64,000 nt of DNA from an uncultured Bacilli bacterium (lineage in GTDB: Bacteria > Bacillota_I > Bacilli_A > RF39 > UBA660): the NCBI GenBank assembly GCA_934162325.1, contig CAKPIH010000001.1:1-64000 (forward strand), in the 5' to 3' direction. The position numbers were made by a program, and so were the translations under genes. The first letter of the stretch is position 1; every line of letters starts with the position of its first letter. This document shows positions 9,801 through 16,887 of the stretch, piece after piece. Below the pieces are notes generated by a model. The model had not been told where the DNA came from and did no database searches. It worked only from the letters and a program-made list of their open reading frames with translations.

Positions 9801-10203
9801 CAGTTTGTCTAACTGCATATATATCTTGATGATCACCAAAAATACTAAGACTATGCGTAGATAAGCTTCTAGCAGCTACATGAATAACTCCCGGAAGCAT
9901 TTCTCCAGCCATTTTATATATACTAGGAATCATTAAAAGTAACCCTTGACTAGCAGTATAAGTAGTAGCAAGTACTCCTGCTTGTAGTGCCCCATGAACA
10001 GTGGCAATAGCTCCTTTCTCAGATTCCATTTCAATTACCTTAACTTTATTACCCCAGAAATTAATTTCTCCCTTACTTGCTAAAACATCAACCTTCTCCG
10101 CCATAGGAGACGCTGGTGTAATTGGATAAATACCTGCTATTTCAGTAAATTTATAACTAACTCTACTAACAGCTTCATTAGCATCCATTGTTTTATAACC
10201 CAT
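6835..10203 (-). CDS. nifJ: Pyruvate:ferredoxin (flavodoxin) oxidoreductase
   Basis: This single-chain enzyme (1122 residues) converts pyruvate and CoA to acetyl-CoA and CO2, reducing ferredoxin, with thiamine diphosphate and iron-sulfur clusters. Domain order is standard. An N-terminal pyrimidine-binding domain begins GYKTMDANEA and contains GIYPITPASPMAE, and a middle transketolase C-like and gamma domain follows. Two 4Fe-4S motifs come next (CSECNKCAFACP and CTGCGLCAVTCP). The C-terminal diphosphate-binding domain starts at CAGCGETPY, carries the further cluster cysteine, and has GDGFAYDIGYDGIDH. The upstream frame extends 23 codons further, but the ATG at 10203 is preferred because AGAAGGAA precedes it and the protein family begins here. 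It marks anaerobic or fermentative metabolism. Confidence 0.95.
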   Translation of the reverse strand: MGYKTMDANEAVSRVSYKFTEIAGIYPITPASPMAEKVDVLASKGEINFWGNKVKVIEMESEKGAIATVHGALQAGVLATTYTASQGLLLMIPSIYKMAGEMLPGVIHVAARSLSTHSLSIFGDHQDIYAVRQTGACMLSSSSVEEAYHMAMVSHLASIKSSLPFINFFDGFRTSHEIDKVKEIDLSKLETLIDKKALRKFRDNGMISGATTRGTAENEDVYFQHTESRNGYYTKAIDNVIYYMDKINKICKTDYKPFNYYGDKSSDTVIIAMGSVCECIKEVVDDLNKKGKKVGLVTVHLYRPFSNSYLSSIIPSSVKKIAVLDRTKEAGSSGEPLYLDVVNALKDRDIKIIGGRYGLSSKNTTPAMIKSVYDNLSGDMKSNFTIGINDDVTNLSLDIDNSYRLDNNNYEMLIYGYGSDGMVSTSKDILRIIGDNTKKYVQGYFQYDSKKSGGVTRSHIRIGDTPIRSSYYVDNPNFIVVSKDSYMYKYDILDNIREGGTLLLNTNLSSDDLIRSLPNKVKYLLALKNVNVYIIDAYKIAGEMGLKNKINTSMEVCIFKIMDIYNINKVISIMKENIKSRFSSKGKKIIDINNKVVDNSLKYLKRVSIDSSWVNLEYSDNKKLNFNETINLLKGDTLPVSSFLDVSNGVFEGGTTKNEKRNIAESIPNWIPENCSECNKCAFACPHGVIRPFLLDKDDKKIESIPSIMPKDVNFAIGINYEECTGCGLCAVTCPGKMGKKALEMVSNKRHDKEFDYLLKNNINDKYDSNILTSRNISFRTPKFEYSGACAGCGETPYLTNLTRVFNDNLVIANATGCSSIYGGSTPSFPYSIPWASSLFEDNAEYGYGILNGINMKRDKIKKYMKEYPRNKVFKKWLNNMNNYDICKEVYKEIDYKKHPYLNDMKDYIVPKSMWIVGGDGFAYDIGYDGIDHVLSKNDNINIMVLDTEVYSNTGGQASKSSNYGATASFASSGKNNYKKDLARIAMCYPHVYVASCNIGYNSEQYLKALKEASSYDGPSIIICYSPCIEHGIKSGMEHSQSNAYLATECGYFITFRYNPSTGKLILDSKNPDFNKYEDYLMTENRFANLKNVNSDNANMILEEQKKWAMNRFNYYKRIGEE

Positions 10204-10243
10204 AATATTCCTTCTTTCTCTTCTATCATATTTACTAGTTATA

Positions 10244-10272
10244 ATTTTATCACAATTTAGCTCAAATAACAA
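10244..10272 (-). promoter_or_regulatory. nifJ sigma-A-type promoter
   Basis: -35 TTGTTA (10267-10272), 17-base spacer, -10 TAAAAT (10244-10249) on the minus strand, about 40 bases before the start codon. The -35 is only a moderate match. Confidence 0.6.
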
Positions 10273-10281
10273 CCTCCTAGT

Positions 10282-10308
10282 AAAGAAAAACTCTCTAGAA
10301 AGAGAGTA
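10282..10308 (-). terminator. Terminator upstream of nifJ
   Basis: A seven-base-pair stem ACTCTCT/AGAGAGT (10290-10296 with 10301-10307), followed by five T on the minus strand. It ends transcripts from the TOPRIM-like gene and from the hairpin RNA candidate at 10391. Confidence 0.75.
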
Positions 10309-10391
10309 ATATTATTTTTTTGTAGGCCTCTATAGCCTATAGTCTATAGAGGTAAAGTTAAGCCTAGCTAGTCTTAACTTAAGTATCAACC
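10282..10391 (-). ncRNA. Candidate small RNA with two AC...GG hairpins (copy A)
   Basis: Read on the minus strand from a predicted start near 10391 (GGTTGATAC). Hairpin 10355-10380 has an eight-base-pair stem AAGTTAAG/CTTAACTT and loop ACTAGCTAGG. Hairpin 10327-10352 has a nine-base-pair stem CCTCTATAG/CTATAGAGG and loop ACTATAGG. An A-tract and a true terminator follow (10282-10308). A promoter with 17-base spacing precedes it (see 10398-10426). The same promoter-to-hairpin layout is found on the other strand at 39101. It starts just after the stop of the TOPRIM-like gene. I do not recognise the family; no expression evidence is available. Confidence 0.5.
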
Positions 10392-10397
10392 ATACAT

Positions 10398-10426
10398 ATT
10401 ATATATAAGCATTAACTATTTACCAA
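10398..10426 (-). promoter_or_regulatory. Promoter of small RNA candidate A
   Basis: -35 TTGGTA (10421-10426), 17-base spacer and perfect -10 TATAAT (10398-10403) on the minus strand. It lies immediately after the stop codon of the gene at 10430. The matching element at 39066-39094 has the same geometry. Confidence 0.55.
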
Positions 10427-10429
10427 TAA

Positions 10430-10987
10430 TTAACATATATCAAATATATCTTTTAATAGTACATCATAATTAGTACTTCTAAGAGATTTATCATCTTTAG
10501 ATAAATACTTATTAACTAATTCAAACATCATAATTAATTCTTCTTTACTAATACTATCCATAATCTTCTTAATTTGTTTATCATTCTTATCATATGAAGA
10601 AAAATTATAAATATCTTCAATTACTTTTTTAGTTTTATTATTAATTAATTTAGCTTTTTTAATTTTACATAAAATAAATAAAAGTTCAATATCAGGATTA
10701 ATAAAATAAATATCTTCCTTTTTTATACTAACACCTGCATCCTTAAATGTTTTAATAATATCACTAATGCTAGTAGTACCATCTAAATCATACATAACTT
10801 TAACATCATTAAAGTTCTTTCTCTTTTCTTTTCTATACATAAAAGGAATTCTATTATCACCATGTGCTTCTACTCTACTTAAATCATACTTTATATCAAA
10901 TATACTTTCTAATTTATCAAAGAAATATCTTTCAGATTTTCCTTCATAAATAACAGTTACTCTTGGCTTAAAGTTATTCCTCTTCAT
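10430..10987 (-). CDS. RloB/AbiLii-type TOPRIM-like protein
   Basis: The 185-residue protein has the pattern of the RloB and DUF4435 TOPRIM-like nucleases. The acidic motif VIYEGKSERYFFDKL is at about residues 12-26, a D-x-D motif MYDLDG lies near 65-70, and a conserved INPDIELLFIL lies near 96-106. These proteins act as effectors of two-gene anti-phage systems, partnered with an AAA ATPase. The start codon lies inside the 3' end of the ATPase gene (14-base overlap) with AAAGGA upstream, so the two are co-expressed. The exact family (RloB, AbiLii or AriB) cannot be fixed without a profile search. Confidence 0.7.
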   Translation of the reverse strand: MKRNNFKPRVTVIYEGKSERYFFDKLESIFDIKYDLSRVEAHGDNRIPFMYRKEKRKNFNDVKVMYDLDGTTSISDIIKTFKDAGVSIKKEDIYFINPDIELLFILCKIKKAKLINNKTKKVIEDIYNFSSYDKNDKQIKKIMDSISKEELIMMFELVNKYLSKDDKSLRSTNYDVLLKDIFDIC

Positions 10988-12146
10988 AGAAGTCCTTTTC
11001 TATATCAATCTTAGGTAAAGCACCAAACATCCCCTTTAAATATCCCTTAAGAATATCATTCCTAATAGAAGTACTCTCATGATTTTTAAATTCATCTAAA
11101 GAATAAAAGTAAACATCATCTTCATCTTTATAAGTAAACCAAACCTGATCCTTTCTAAACATGTATCTGCAGTCTAAAAGCATCAAATCATGAGAAGTAA
11201 CCACTAATTGCATATTAGTATTATTTTCATTATTAAATAAATTTAATATTTCTTTAACCAAAAGAGTATGAAGACTACTATCTATCTCATCTATAAAAAT
11301 AATACCTCCTGTTTTTCTTAAATTAATTATTTTAACAATATAATATAAAAACATTTTAGTACCTTTAGAATCACTAATAACCGAAGGCATTGACTTAATT
11401 CTATTATTCATTTTATAAGAAGATACAATTTTAAACTTGTTATATTTATCATCATTTATTCTAACATCATCTATTTTAAGATTATCAATACTAATATCAG
11501 CATCTTTAATTATATTATTAAGTATTTTCTTTTCTTCATTTGTATAATTTAAAATAATACTATATATTTCATCCATATCATACCCATCATCAATAATTAT
11601 CATCTTATCAAAAAAATCTTTTATTGCATCAGAATATTTTTTACTATTACCAGGAAGCATAGTAACAATTAACTTTTCTGGATAACTTTCTTGTATATTA
11701 ATCATAGACATTATTTCCTCATTATCTGAAGTAGCGCTATTATCAAAAATAACTTTATTATTCACCTTTAATATTTCTTTAGTAATTTTTTTCTCAATTC
11801 CAAAAGATAAAGCATAATCATAAATATCATTATCACTAATAAAACTTATATGATAATCCAACTTTTTATCTTCATTAAAAAAATTATATACAATTTCTAA
11901 AGCATAATTATTAGCATAATGATTAACACTTCCATCTTTTATCATTTCTTTAAGTGAAGCTACAGCCTCTATAAATGTACTTTTACCAGTATTATTAGGT
12001 CCATATATAATTGAAGATTTCACTATATCCATATTATTAATTTTCCATATATTATCATCATTAACAATTTTTTTATTACCTATCATTGAAAATTTTATTT
12101 CATTTTGAAATACTTTAAAATTTCTAACACTAAAATCAAGTAACAT
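10974..12146 (-). CDS. AAA-15 family ATPase (RloA/AbiLi/AriA type)
   Basis: This 390-residue ATPase begins MLLDFSVRNFKVF, typical of AAA_15/AAA_21 proteins. Walker A is YGPNNTGKS at about 48-56, Walker B is GIIFIDEIDSSLH near residue 270, and the switch motif is VVTSHDLMLLD near residue 300. The C-terminus RNDILKGYLKGMFGALPKI matches the terminal segment seen in RloA-like ATPases. With the overlapping TOPRIM-like gene it makes the ATPase-plus-nuclease layout of RloAB, AbiL and PARIS systems. These sense phage proteins and trigger growth arrest; a defence role here is inferred. The ATG at 12146 is preferred over a 17-codon longer frame because GGAAGGAGAGG precedes it. Confidence 0.75.
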   Translation of the reverse strand: MLLDFSVRNFKVFQNEIKFSMIGNKKIVNDDNIWKINNMDIVKSSIIYGPNNTGKSTFIEAVASLKEMIKDGSVNHYANNYALEIVYNFFNEDKKLDYHISFISDNDIYDYALSFGIEKKITKEILKVNNKVIFDNSATSDNEEIMSMINIQESYPEKLIVTMLPGNSKKYSDAIKDFFDKMIIIDDGYDMDEIYSIILNYTNEEKKILNNIIKDADISIDNLKIDDVRINDDKYNKFKIVSSYKMNNRIKSMPSVISDSKGTKMFLYYIVKIINLRKTGGIIFIDEIDSSLHTLLVKEILNLFNNENNTNMQLVVTSHDLMLLDCRYMFRKDQVWFTYKDEDDVYFYSLDEFKNHESTSIRNDILKGYLKGMFGALPKIDIEKDFYEEE

Positions 12147-12267
12147 ATAATCCTCTCCTTCCGTCATTATTGTAACACAATTTATCTTTTTGTACAATAT
12201 TTTTGTACAAAATATACAAGTTTTACATAATTATTATATTCTAAATTATTAAAATAAATACATAAAA

Positions 12268-12292
12268 AGAAAAAAACTCTCCAAAAGAGAGT
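12268..12292 (-). terminator. Terminator of the lipoprotein gene
   Basis: Six-base-pair stem ACTCTC/GAGAGT with a five-base loop and a T-tract on the minus strand. It closely resembles the terminator at 10282-10308. Confidence 0.7.
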
Positions 12293-12313
12293 AATATTTT
12301 TTATATAAATTAA

Positions 12314-12859
12314 CTATTTACAAGTTAAACCACGATTAGTAAGAGTAGTCTTAAAAGTATTTAAATCTCTATTAATACCAAGATTATTAATATCATTATC
12401 TGATAAAGTATTTAAATCATAAGTATAAATAACTTTATAATTAGTATCATCATTAACATTAACATCACTAGTAAAACCTTTAATATTAGTATAAGTACCA
12501 AACTTACTATCATGTCTTGTCTTAATACCAGAAATATCAATGATACCATCAGTAATACCATCAACAACGTCATCTAAAACACTACCAACAGTACCACCTA
12601 GTATACCATCATTATCTTTATTATCATCTTTATCATTAGTAGTTCCATCAGTACCAGTACCTACTCCATCAACATGATTACTTTTATAATCATAAGTAGC
12701 CTTTATTTTTTTAATATCATTATTTCTATATTCAATAACATATTCAGTCTTAGAAGTAACATCACCTACTGTATTATCATAAGTACAAGTAAGTTTATCA
12801 TTAGTTCCACATCCCGATAAAACTGCTACTACTGCAATAAGTAATAAAACTTTCTTCAT
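12314..12859 (-). CDS. Predicted lipoprotein
   Basis: A 181-residue secreted lipoprotein. The N-terminus MKKVLLLIAVVAVLSGC is a classic lipoprotein signal peptide with the acylated cysteine at 17. A low-complexity, Asp/Asn/Gly-rich linker covers about residues 65-95. The C-terminus ends in a conserved-looking GLTCK, and a second cysteine near residue 26 (LTCTY) could pair with it. The overall layout resembles DUF1307-type lipoproteins, but I cannot assign a function. An upstream in-frame extension of 23 codons is rejected because AAAGGAG precedes the ATG at 12859. It follows the 88-residue gene below in the same direction. Confidence 0.75.
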   Translation of the reverse strand: MKKVLLLIAVVAVLSGCGTNDKLTCTYDNTVGDVTSKTEYVIEYRNNDIKKIKATYDYKSNHVDGVGTGTDGTTNDKDDNKDNDGILGGTVGSVLDDVVDGITDGIIDISGIKTRHDSKFGTYTNIKGFTSDVNVNDDTNYKVIYTYDLNTLSDNDINNLGINRDLNTFKTTLTNRGLTCK

Positions 12860-12933
12860 AAATACACACTCCTTTCTAGTAATAGTATTAACCAAAAAGA
12901 AATATATATAAGAAAAAAGTATAACCATTTAAG

Positions 12934-13200
12934 TTATACTTCAAAGTATCTAAGAAAAGTTTTAAGATTAGCCATATCTTTACGATACTTATACATATCA
13001 CCATAATCTTCACAATATACAAGACAACTTTTTAAAGCTTCAACATACTTAGGATAATCAATATCTGTAACTCCACTAATTATTGTTTCTTTTAACTTTT
13101 TAAAATACTTTTCCCACTCACTAAACATAACTTTTTTAGTATTAAAAATAATACACATATTATCAAAGTATTTAGTAAGTTCAACTTCCCTTTTATTCAT
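12934..13200 (-). CDS. Uncharacterised 88-residue protein
   Basis: I do not recognise this small soluble protein. It is helical, charged and rich in aromatic residues, with three cysteines and no membrane segment. It starts 13 bases after asnS-side sequence ends, with an AGAGGAAT-type site upstream, and is followed by the lipoprotein gene 75 bases downstream. Context gives no clear role. Confidence 0.6.
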   Translation of the reverse strand: MNKREVELTKYFDNMCIIFNTKKVMFSEWEKYFKKLKETIISGVTDIDYPKYVEALKSCLVYCEDYGDMYKYRKDMANLKTFLRYFEV

Positions 13201-13213
13201 TTTATTCCTCTAA

Positions 13214-14587
13214 TTAATATTCACAATTACCAGGAGTTCTAGGATAAGGAATAACATCTCTAATATTATCAACACCAGTTAGATAAATAAGAAGTCTCTC
13301 AAATCCCATACCAAATCCACTGTGGTAGCAGCCACCAAATTTACGAAGATTTAAGTACCATTCCATACCTTCTTCTTCCATGCCAAGTTCTTCCATTCTC
13401 TTAAGTAGAACATCAAGTTTCTCTTCTCTTTGACTTCCACCCATAAGTTCACCAGCACCAGGTACTTCAAGGTCAACAGCGGCTACTGTTTCATTATCAT
13501 CATTAAGCTTCATATAGAAGGCTTTGATATCTTTAGGCCAATTTTTAATAAATACTGGTCCATCAAAATATTCAGTAATATATTTTTCATGTTCTTTAGC
13601 AATATCTTCACCATATTCAGGTTCAAATTCCCATTTAACATCAGCTTCTTTAAGAATTTTAATAACATCTTTATGATCAATTCTAACAAAATGACTATTA
13701 ATTAATTTAGTAAGTTTTTCAATTAAACCTTTTTCTACAAATTTATCAAAAAATTCCATTTCATTAGGACAATTATCTAAAACATACTTAACAACATACT
13801 TAAGCATATCTTCCATAATATCCATATCCATATTTAAGTCACAGAAGGCAATCTCCGGTTCAATCATCCAAAATTCCGAAGCATGAGTTTTAGTATTAGA
13901 ATTTTCTGCTCTAAAAGTAGGACCAAAAGTATAAATCTTTTTATAAGCCATAGCAAAAGTTTCACCTTCTAATTGACCTGATACTGTAAGAGAAGCCATC
14001 TTGCCAAAGAAGTCTTTATCATAATCAACTTTACCAGTTTCTGCTACTTTGTTTAAATCCAAAGTAGTAACTTGGAACATCTCTCCTGCTCCTTCACAGT
14101 CAGAAGAAGTAATTAAAGGTGCATGAAAATATACATAACCATTATCTTGGAAATACTTATGAATAGCATAAGCTGCCACGCTTCTAACTCTAAATACAGC
14201 ATTAAATAAATTAGTTCTAGGTCTTAAATAAGCAATATCCCTTAAAAATTCTCTTGTTGGTCTACCTTTTGCTTGAAGAGGATAATCATCAGGACAATCA
14301 CCTTCTAATACAAATGATGAAAGTACAAGTTCAAAATCTTGACCTTCTTTAGGAGATTCAACTAACTTACCAGTAACAGTAATAGCACTACCTAATTTAA
14401 GTTTGGTAATATCATCAAATTTTTTTAATTTATCATCATATACAACTTGTAAATTTTTAAAACAAGTACCATCAGATAAGTCTATAAAGCCAAAATGAGC
14501 CTGCTTTCTATGACTTTTAATCCAACCACTAACAGTAATTTCTTTACCAATATAACTCTCTTTATATAAATCTTTAACATCTAACAT
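13214..14587 (-). CDS. asnS: Asparaginyl-tRNA synthetase
   Basis: Charges tRNA-Asn with asparagine (457 residues, class IIb). The N-terminal OB-fold anticodon-binding domain (about 1-100) includes VSGWIKSHRKQ. Class II motif 2 has FRAENSNTKTHASEFWMIEPE, and motif 3 is GFGMGFERLL near the C-terminus, followed by DVIPYPRTPG. The VPGAGELMGGSQREE segment is typical of AsnRS and not AspRS. The ATG at 14587 is chosen because AGAAGGAAG precedes it; the longer frame would start inside the preceding gene's stop. No T-box leader is visible between it and the regulator gene upstream. Confidence 0.96.
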   Translation of the reverse strand: MLDVKDLYKESYIGKEITVSGWIKSHRKQAHFGFIDLSDGTCFKNLQVVYDDKLKKFDDITKLKLGSAITVTGKLVESPKEGQDFELVLSSFVLEGDCPDDYPLQAKGRPTREFLRDIAYLRPRTNLFNAVFRVRSVAAYAIHKYFQDNGYVYFHAPLITSSDCEGAGEMFQVTTLDLNKVAETGKVDYDKDFFGKMASLTVSGQLEGETFAMAYKKIYTFGPTFRAENSNTKTHASEFWMIEPEIAFCDLNMDMDIMEDMLKYVVKYVLDNCPNEMEFFDKFVEKGLIEKLTKLINSHFVRIDHKDVIKILKEADVKWEFEPEYGEDIAKEHEKYITEYFDGPVFIKNWPKDIKAFYMKLNDDNETVAAVDLEVPGAGELMGGSQREEKLDVLLKRMEELGMEEEGMEWYLNLRKFGGCYHSGFGMGFERLLIYLTGVDNIRDVIPYPRTPGNCEY

Positions 14588-14607
14588 AATATATCTTCCT
14601 TCTTTCA

Positions 14608-14958
14608 TTAATTAAACTTTTTATTAATAATACTAGCAGACCTTCTAACATCTTTCATAATCTTATTATAAAGTCCAGGATAATGTCTAAGTTCTGTAAT
14701 AAAACTAACATCGTCGTAGGAGACTGATCCAACATAAGATCTGTTTGCATCGTCCCATACCGGAACTTCCCTCCCAAGTAAGTAATCAGTAGTAGTCTCA
14801 AGAACTTCCGCTAATCTAATAAGTTTTTCTAAATTAGGAATTCTAGTCCCATTCTCATAACCACATACTGATACTTTAGTAACACCAATAGCTAATCCTA
14901 AATCTTGTTGTGATAAACCTCTTTTTATTCTCAGTTCTCTTACTCTTTTACCAACCAT
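14608..14958 (-). CDS. Xre-family transcriptional regulator
   Basis: A 116-residue DNA-binding protein with an N-terminal helix-turn-helix (residues 3-60: RVRELRIKRGLSQQDLGLAI, then VTKVSVCGYENGTRIPNLEKL) and the usual TTTDYLLGR linker. The C-terminal part is helical and unassigned. It sits directly upstream of asnS on the same strand (21 bases) and may share its transcript. It could regulate itself or its neighbours; targets cannot be seen. Confidence 0.85.
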   Translation of the reverse strand: MVGKRVRELRIKRGLSQQDLGLAIGVTKVSVCGYENGTRIPNLEKLIRLAEVLETTTDYLLGREVPVWDDANRSYVGSVSYDDVSFITELRHYPGLYNKIMKDVRRSASIINKKFN

Positions 14959-15137
14959 TTTGTTTACCTTCCTTATAATTAGTTATCTCCTTGTTAATAA
15001 TATTTTATAACAATTTATAACAAAAGTCTACAAAATTAATTATAAAATTACTTATTTTTCTTAATTTACCAAATAAATTACCAATATATATTATAATTTA
15101 TTCATGGATATAATCTTTCATAATACAAAATAAATAG

Positions 15138-15178
15138 AAATAAGACTTATTCCAAAACACTTGGAGTAAGCCTTATTT
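15138..15178 (-). terminator. Terminator inside the 3' end of the membrane protein gene
   Basis: An 18-position stem (15138-15155 with 15161-15178, with a few mismatches or wobble pairs) encloses a short loop. It includes the stop codon and last ten codons of the gene at 15147. Confidence 0.75.
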
Positions 15179-16229
15179 TACTATCATCACCTAAATAATT
15201 TAAAGTAAATTTACTATTCTTATCTTCACTATTAATATTATATACAAAAATATATTCATTATATTTATTCGTAGCAAGTTCTTCTCTTTTATATCCTGTA
15301 CCAATATCATCAAAGTAATAATAATATTTAAGACTAGGAATATAATCATTATCTTTACTTTTTAAAACAAAATTATCTAATTTAAAATTATATTTACTAA
15401 TCTTACCTTTAGTACTAAACTTAACAATAACATAAGCATTATCTCTACTTATTCTATTTCTATCAGATACATAAGAATCAATAACTTTAAAATTAAAATA
15501 TCTTGTAGATAACATTTGTTTTTCACTTAACGTACCATGAATAACAAATTTATTAAATGGAAATATAAGTATAAGAATAACTGCTACTACACCTAATATA
15601 ATATTTATAAAAAACTTATTCTCTGCATAATAATATTTAAGTTCTCTAATGCCTCTTCTACCAGTAGTAAGTATTTTATCCGAAGATAAATTAGTACTAA
15701 TTTCAATCTCTTCACTATCTTCTTTACTAAGATTAAGATCTTGCAAATCTTTATTAAAATTAAATTTCTTAATATCAAAGCCTAATCCTCTAATTAAAGT
15801 AGGAATACACATAATAAATAACATCCAATAATTAAATCTACTAATATCTCTAAGCAATCTAATCTCTCTAGCGGCCATACTAGTACCTTCCAAAGCCTTA
15901 ATATTACCATATAAATATAAGAATAATATCATTGATATAACACTAACTATTGAAGTAATAACATAAAATAATTTAGGCTTCTTTTTATATCTCATTAAAA
16001 AGAATATAATTATTGATATACCAATTATTAAAATTGAAAATATAAATATCCATACATTAATATAATCACTAGATATAATCTCCATACTACCTTTATAATT
16101 AATATAATCTTTAAAAAAAGTTAATATACTATTAGCTTTAAAAGTAATATAAGCAAATAATATAAAAAGAATAATATGTATTAATCTAAAATATTTAATT
16201 AAAAAAGCATAAGGTCTTCTAAATACCAT
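15147..16229 (-). CDS. Uncharacterised five-helix membrane protein
   Basis: A 360-residue membrane protein that I do not recognise. Hydrophobic helices lie at about residues 11-32, 55-77, 86-107, 134-147 and 207-226. A cytoplasmic charged segment (150-200) is rich in Asp and Glu. The last 130 residues form a beta-rich soluble domain, likely outside the cell, starting IHGTLSEKQMLSTRYFNFKVIDSYV, reminiscent of the DUF4352-type immunoglobulin-like fold. The gene stands alone, with a copy of the AC...GG hairpin pair upstream and a terminator over its stop. Confidence 0.7.
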   Translation of the reverse strand: MVFRRPYAFLIKYFRLIHIILFILFAYITFKANSILTFFKDYINYKGSMEIISSDYINVWIFIFSILIIGISIIIFFLMRYKKKPKLFYVITSIVSVISMILFLYLYGNIKALEGTSMAAREIRLLRDISRFNYWMLFIMCIPTLIRGLGFDIKKFNFNKDLQDLNLSKEDSEEIEISTNLSSDKILTTGRRGIRELKYYYAENKFFINIILGVVAVILILIFPFNKFVIHGTLSEKQMLSTRYFNFKVIDSYVSDRNRISRDNAYVIVKFSTKGKISKYNFKLDNFVLKSKDNDYIPSLKYYYYFDDIGTGYKREELATNKYNEYIFVYNINSEDKNSKFTLNYLGDDSKIRLTPSVLE

Positions 16230-16295
16230 AATAACAACTCTCCTATCATAATTAAATTATACACTAAATAACTAAATATATCAATACTTTCCTTT

Positions 16296-16348
16296 CACTA
16301 AAAGCCAAGGTCTTTTAGTGTCATTTCCAGCCTCTTAGTCTAGAAATG
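16296..16348 (-). repeat. AC...GG tandem hairpin pair (copy B)
   Basis: Minus-strand orientation. Hairpin 16322-16348 has stem CATTTCTAG/CTGGAAATG and loop ACTAAGAGG. Hairpin 16296-16320 has stem CACTAAAAG/CTTTTAGTG and loop ACCTTGG, followed by AAAGG. One stem position is T-G on the minus strand, which pairs as wobble in RNA, but C-A on the plus strand; this favours a minus-strand RNA. The second hairpin is nearly identical to one in copy C. Confidence 0.65.
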
Positions 16349-16376
16349 AAACATCATTATGTCTATCATATATAGG

Positions 16377-16407
16377 TCAAAAAAACTATAAGTAATTCCT
16401 TATAGTT
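16377..16407 (-). terminator. Terminator of the LysM gene
   Basis: Nine-base-pair stem AACTATAAG/CTTATAGTT just after the stop, followed by seven T on the minus strand. Confidence 0.8.
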
Positions 16408-16413
16408 AAAAAG

Positions 16414-16851
16414 TTAATCTTTATATACAATTAATTGTCCTTCTCTTAAATAAATATTTTTATTTTGTCTTAAAAGATTATTAATATTACTACCAAGTAA
16501 TTTGTTAACTGAAGATAGTGTATCATTATCTTTAGTAAAATAATACTTAACATCTTTCTTAGGAACTAATATTGTTGTATCAGGATAAATATAATCATTA
16601 GTACTAATACCATTAAGCATAGCAAGTAAATTATAATCTGTATTATATTTTCTTGCTATTTCATATAAAGAATCTCCTTTCTTTATCGTATAAATATCAA
16701 AGTATTGATTAGTTACTGGTACTACTATCATACTACCAACCCCAAATCCACTATTAGGATTTAATTGTCTAATAACACTACTATTAGTTCCAAACTTATT
16801 AGCAATAGCATCTATTGTATCTCCAGCCATAATTTGATAAACATCATACAT
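16414..16851 (-). CDS. Triple-LysM protein
   Basis: A 145-residue protein made almost entirely of LysM peptidoglycan-binding repeats. Repeat one is at about 1-44 (YDVYQIMAGDTIDAIANKFG), repeat two at 47-95 (YDIYTIKKGDSLYEIARKY) and a diverged third at 99-145. There is no signal peptide or catalytic domain. In spore formers, such cytoplasm-made LysM proteins (for example SafA and SpoVID) are assembled onto the forespore surface; a spore-coat or cortex role is plausible but inferred. The ATG at 16851 is preferred because GGGAGGAA precedes it. Confidence 0.8.
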   Translation of the reverse strand: MYDVYQIMAGDTIDAIANKFGTNSSVIRQLNPNSGFGVGSMIVVPVTNQYFDIYTIKKGDSLYEIARKYNTDYNLLAMLNGISTNDYIYPDTTILVPKKDVKYYFTKDNDTLSSVNKLLGSNINNLLRQNKNIYLREGQLIVYKD

Positions 16852-16887
16852 AATTATTCCTCCCATATTATCGTATGATAAATATCA

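Noticed and set aside
13430..13705. Open frames on the strand opposite asnS, lon, recD2, sufB and the ABC genes
   Set aside because: They are shadows of real genes: no ribosome-binding site, low-complexity translation, and fully covered by better genes.
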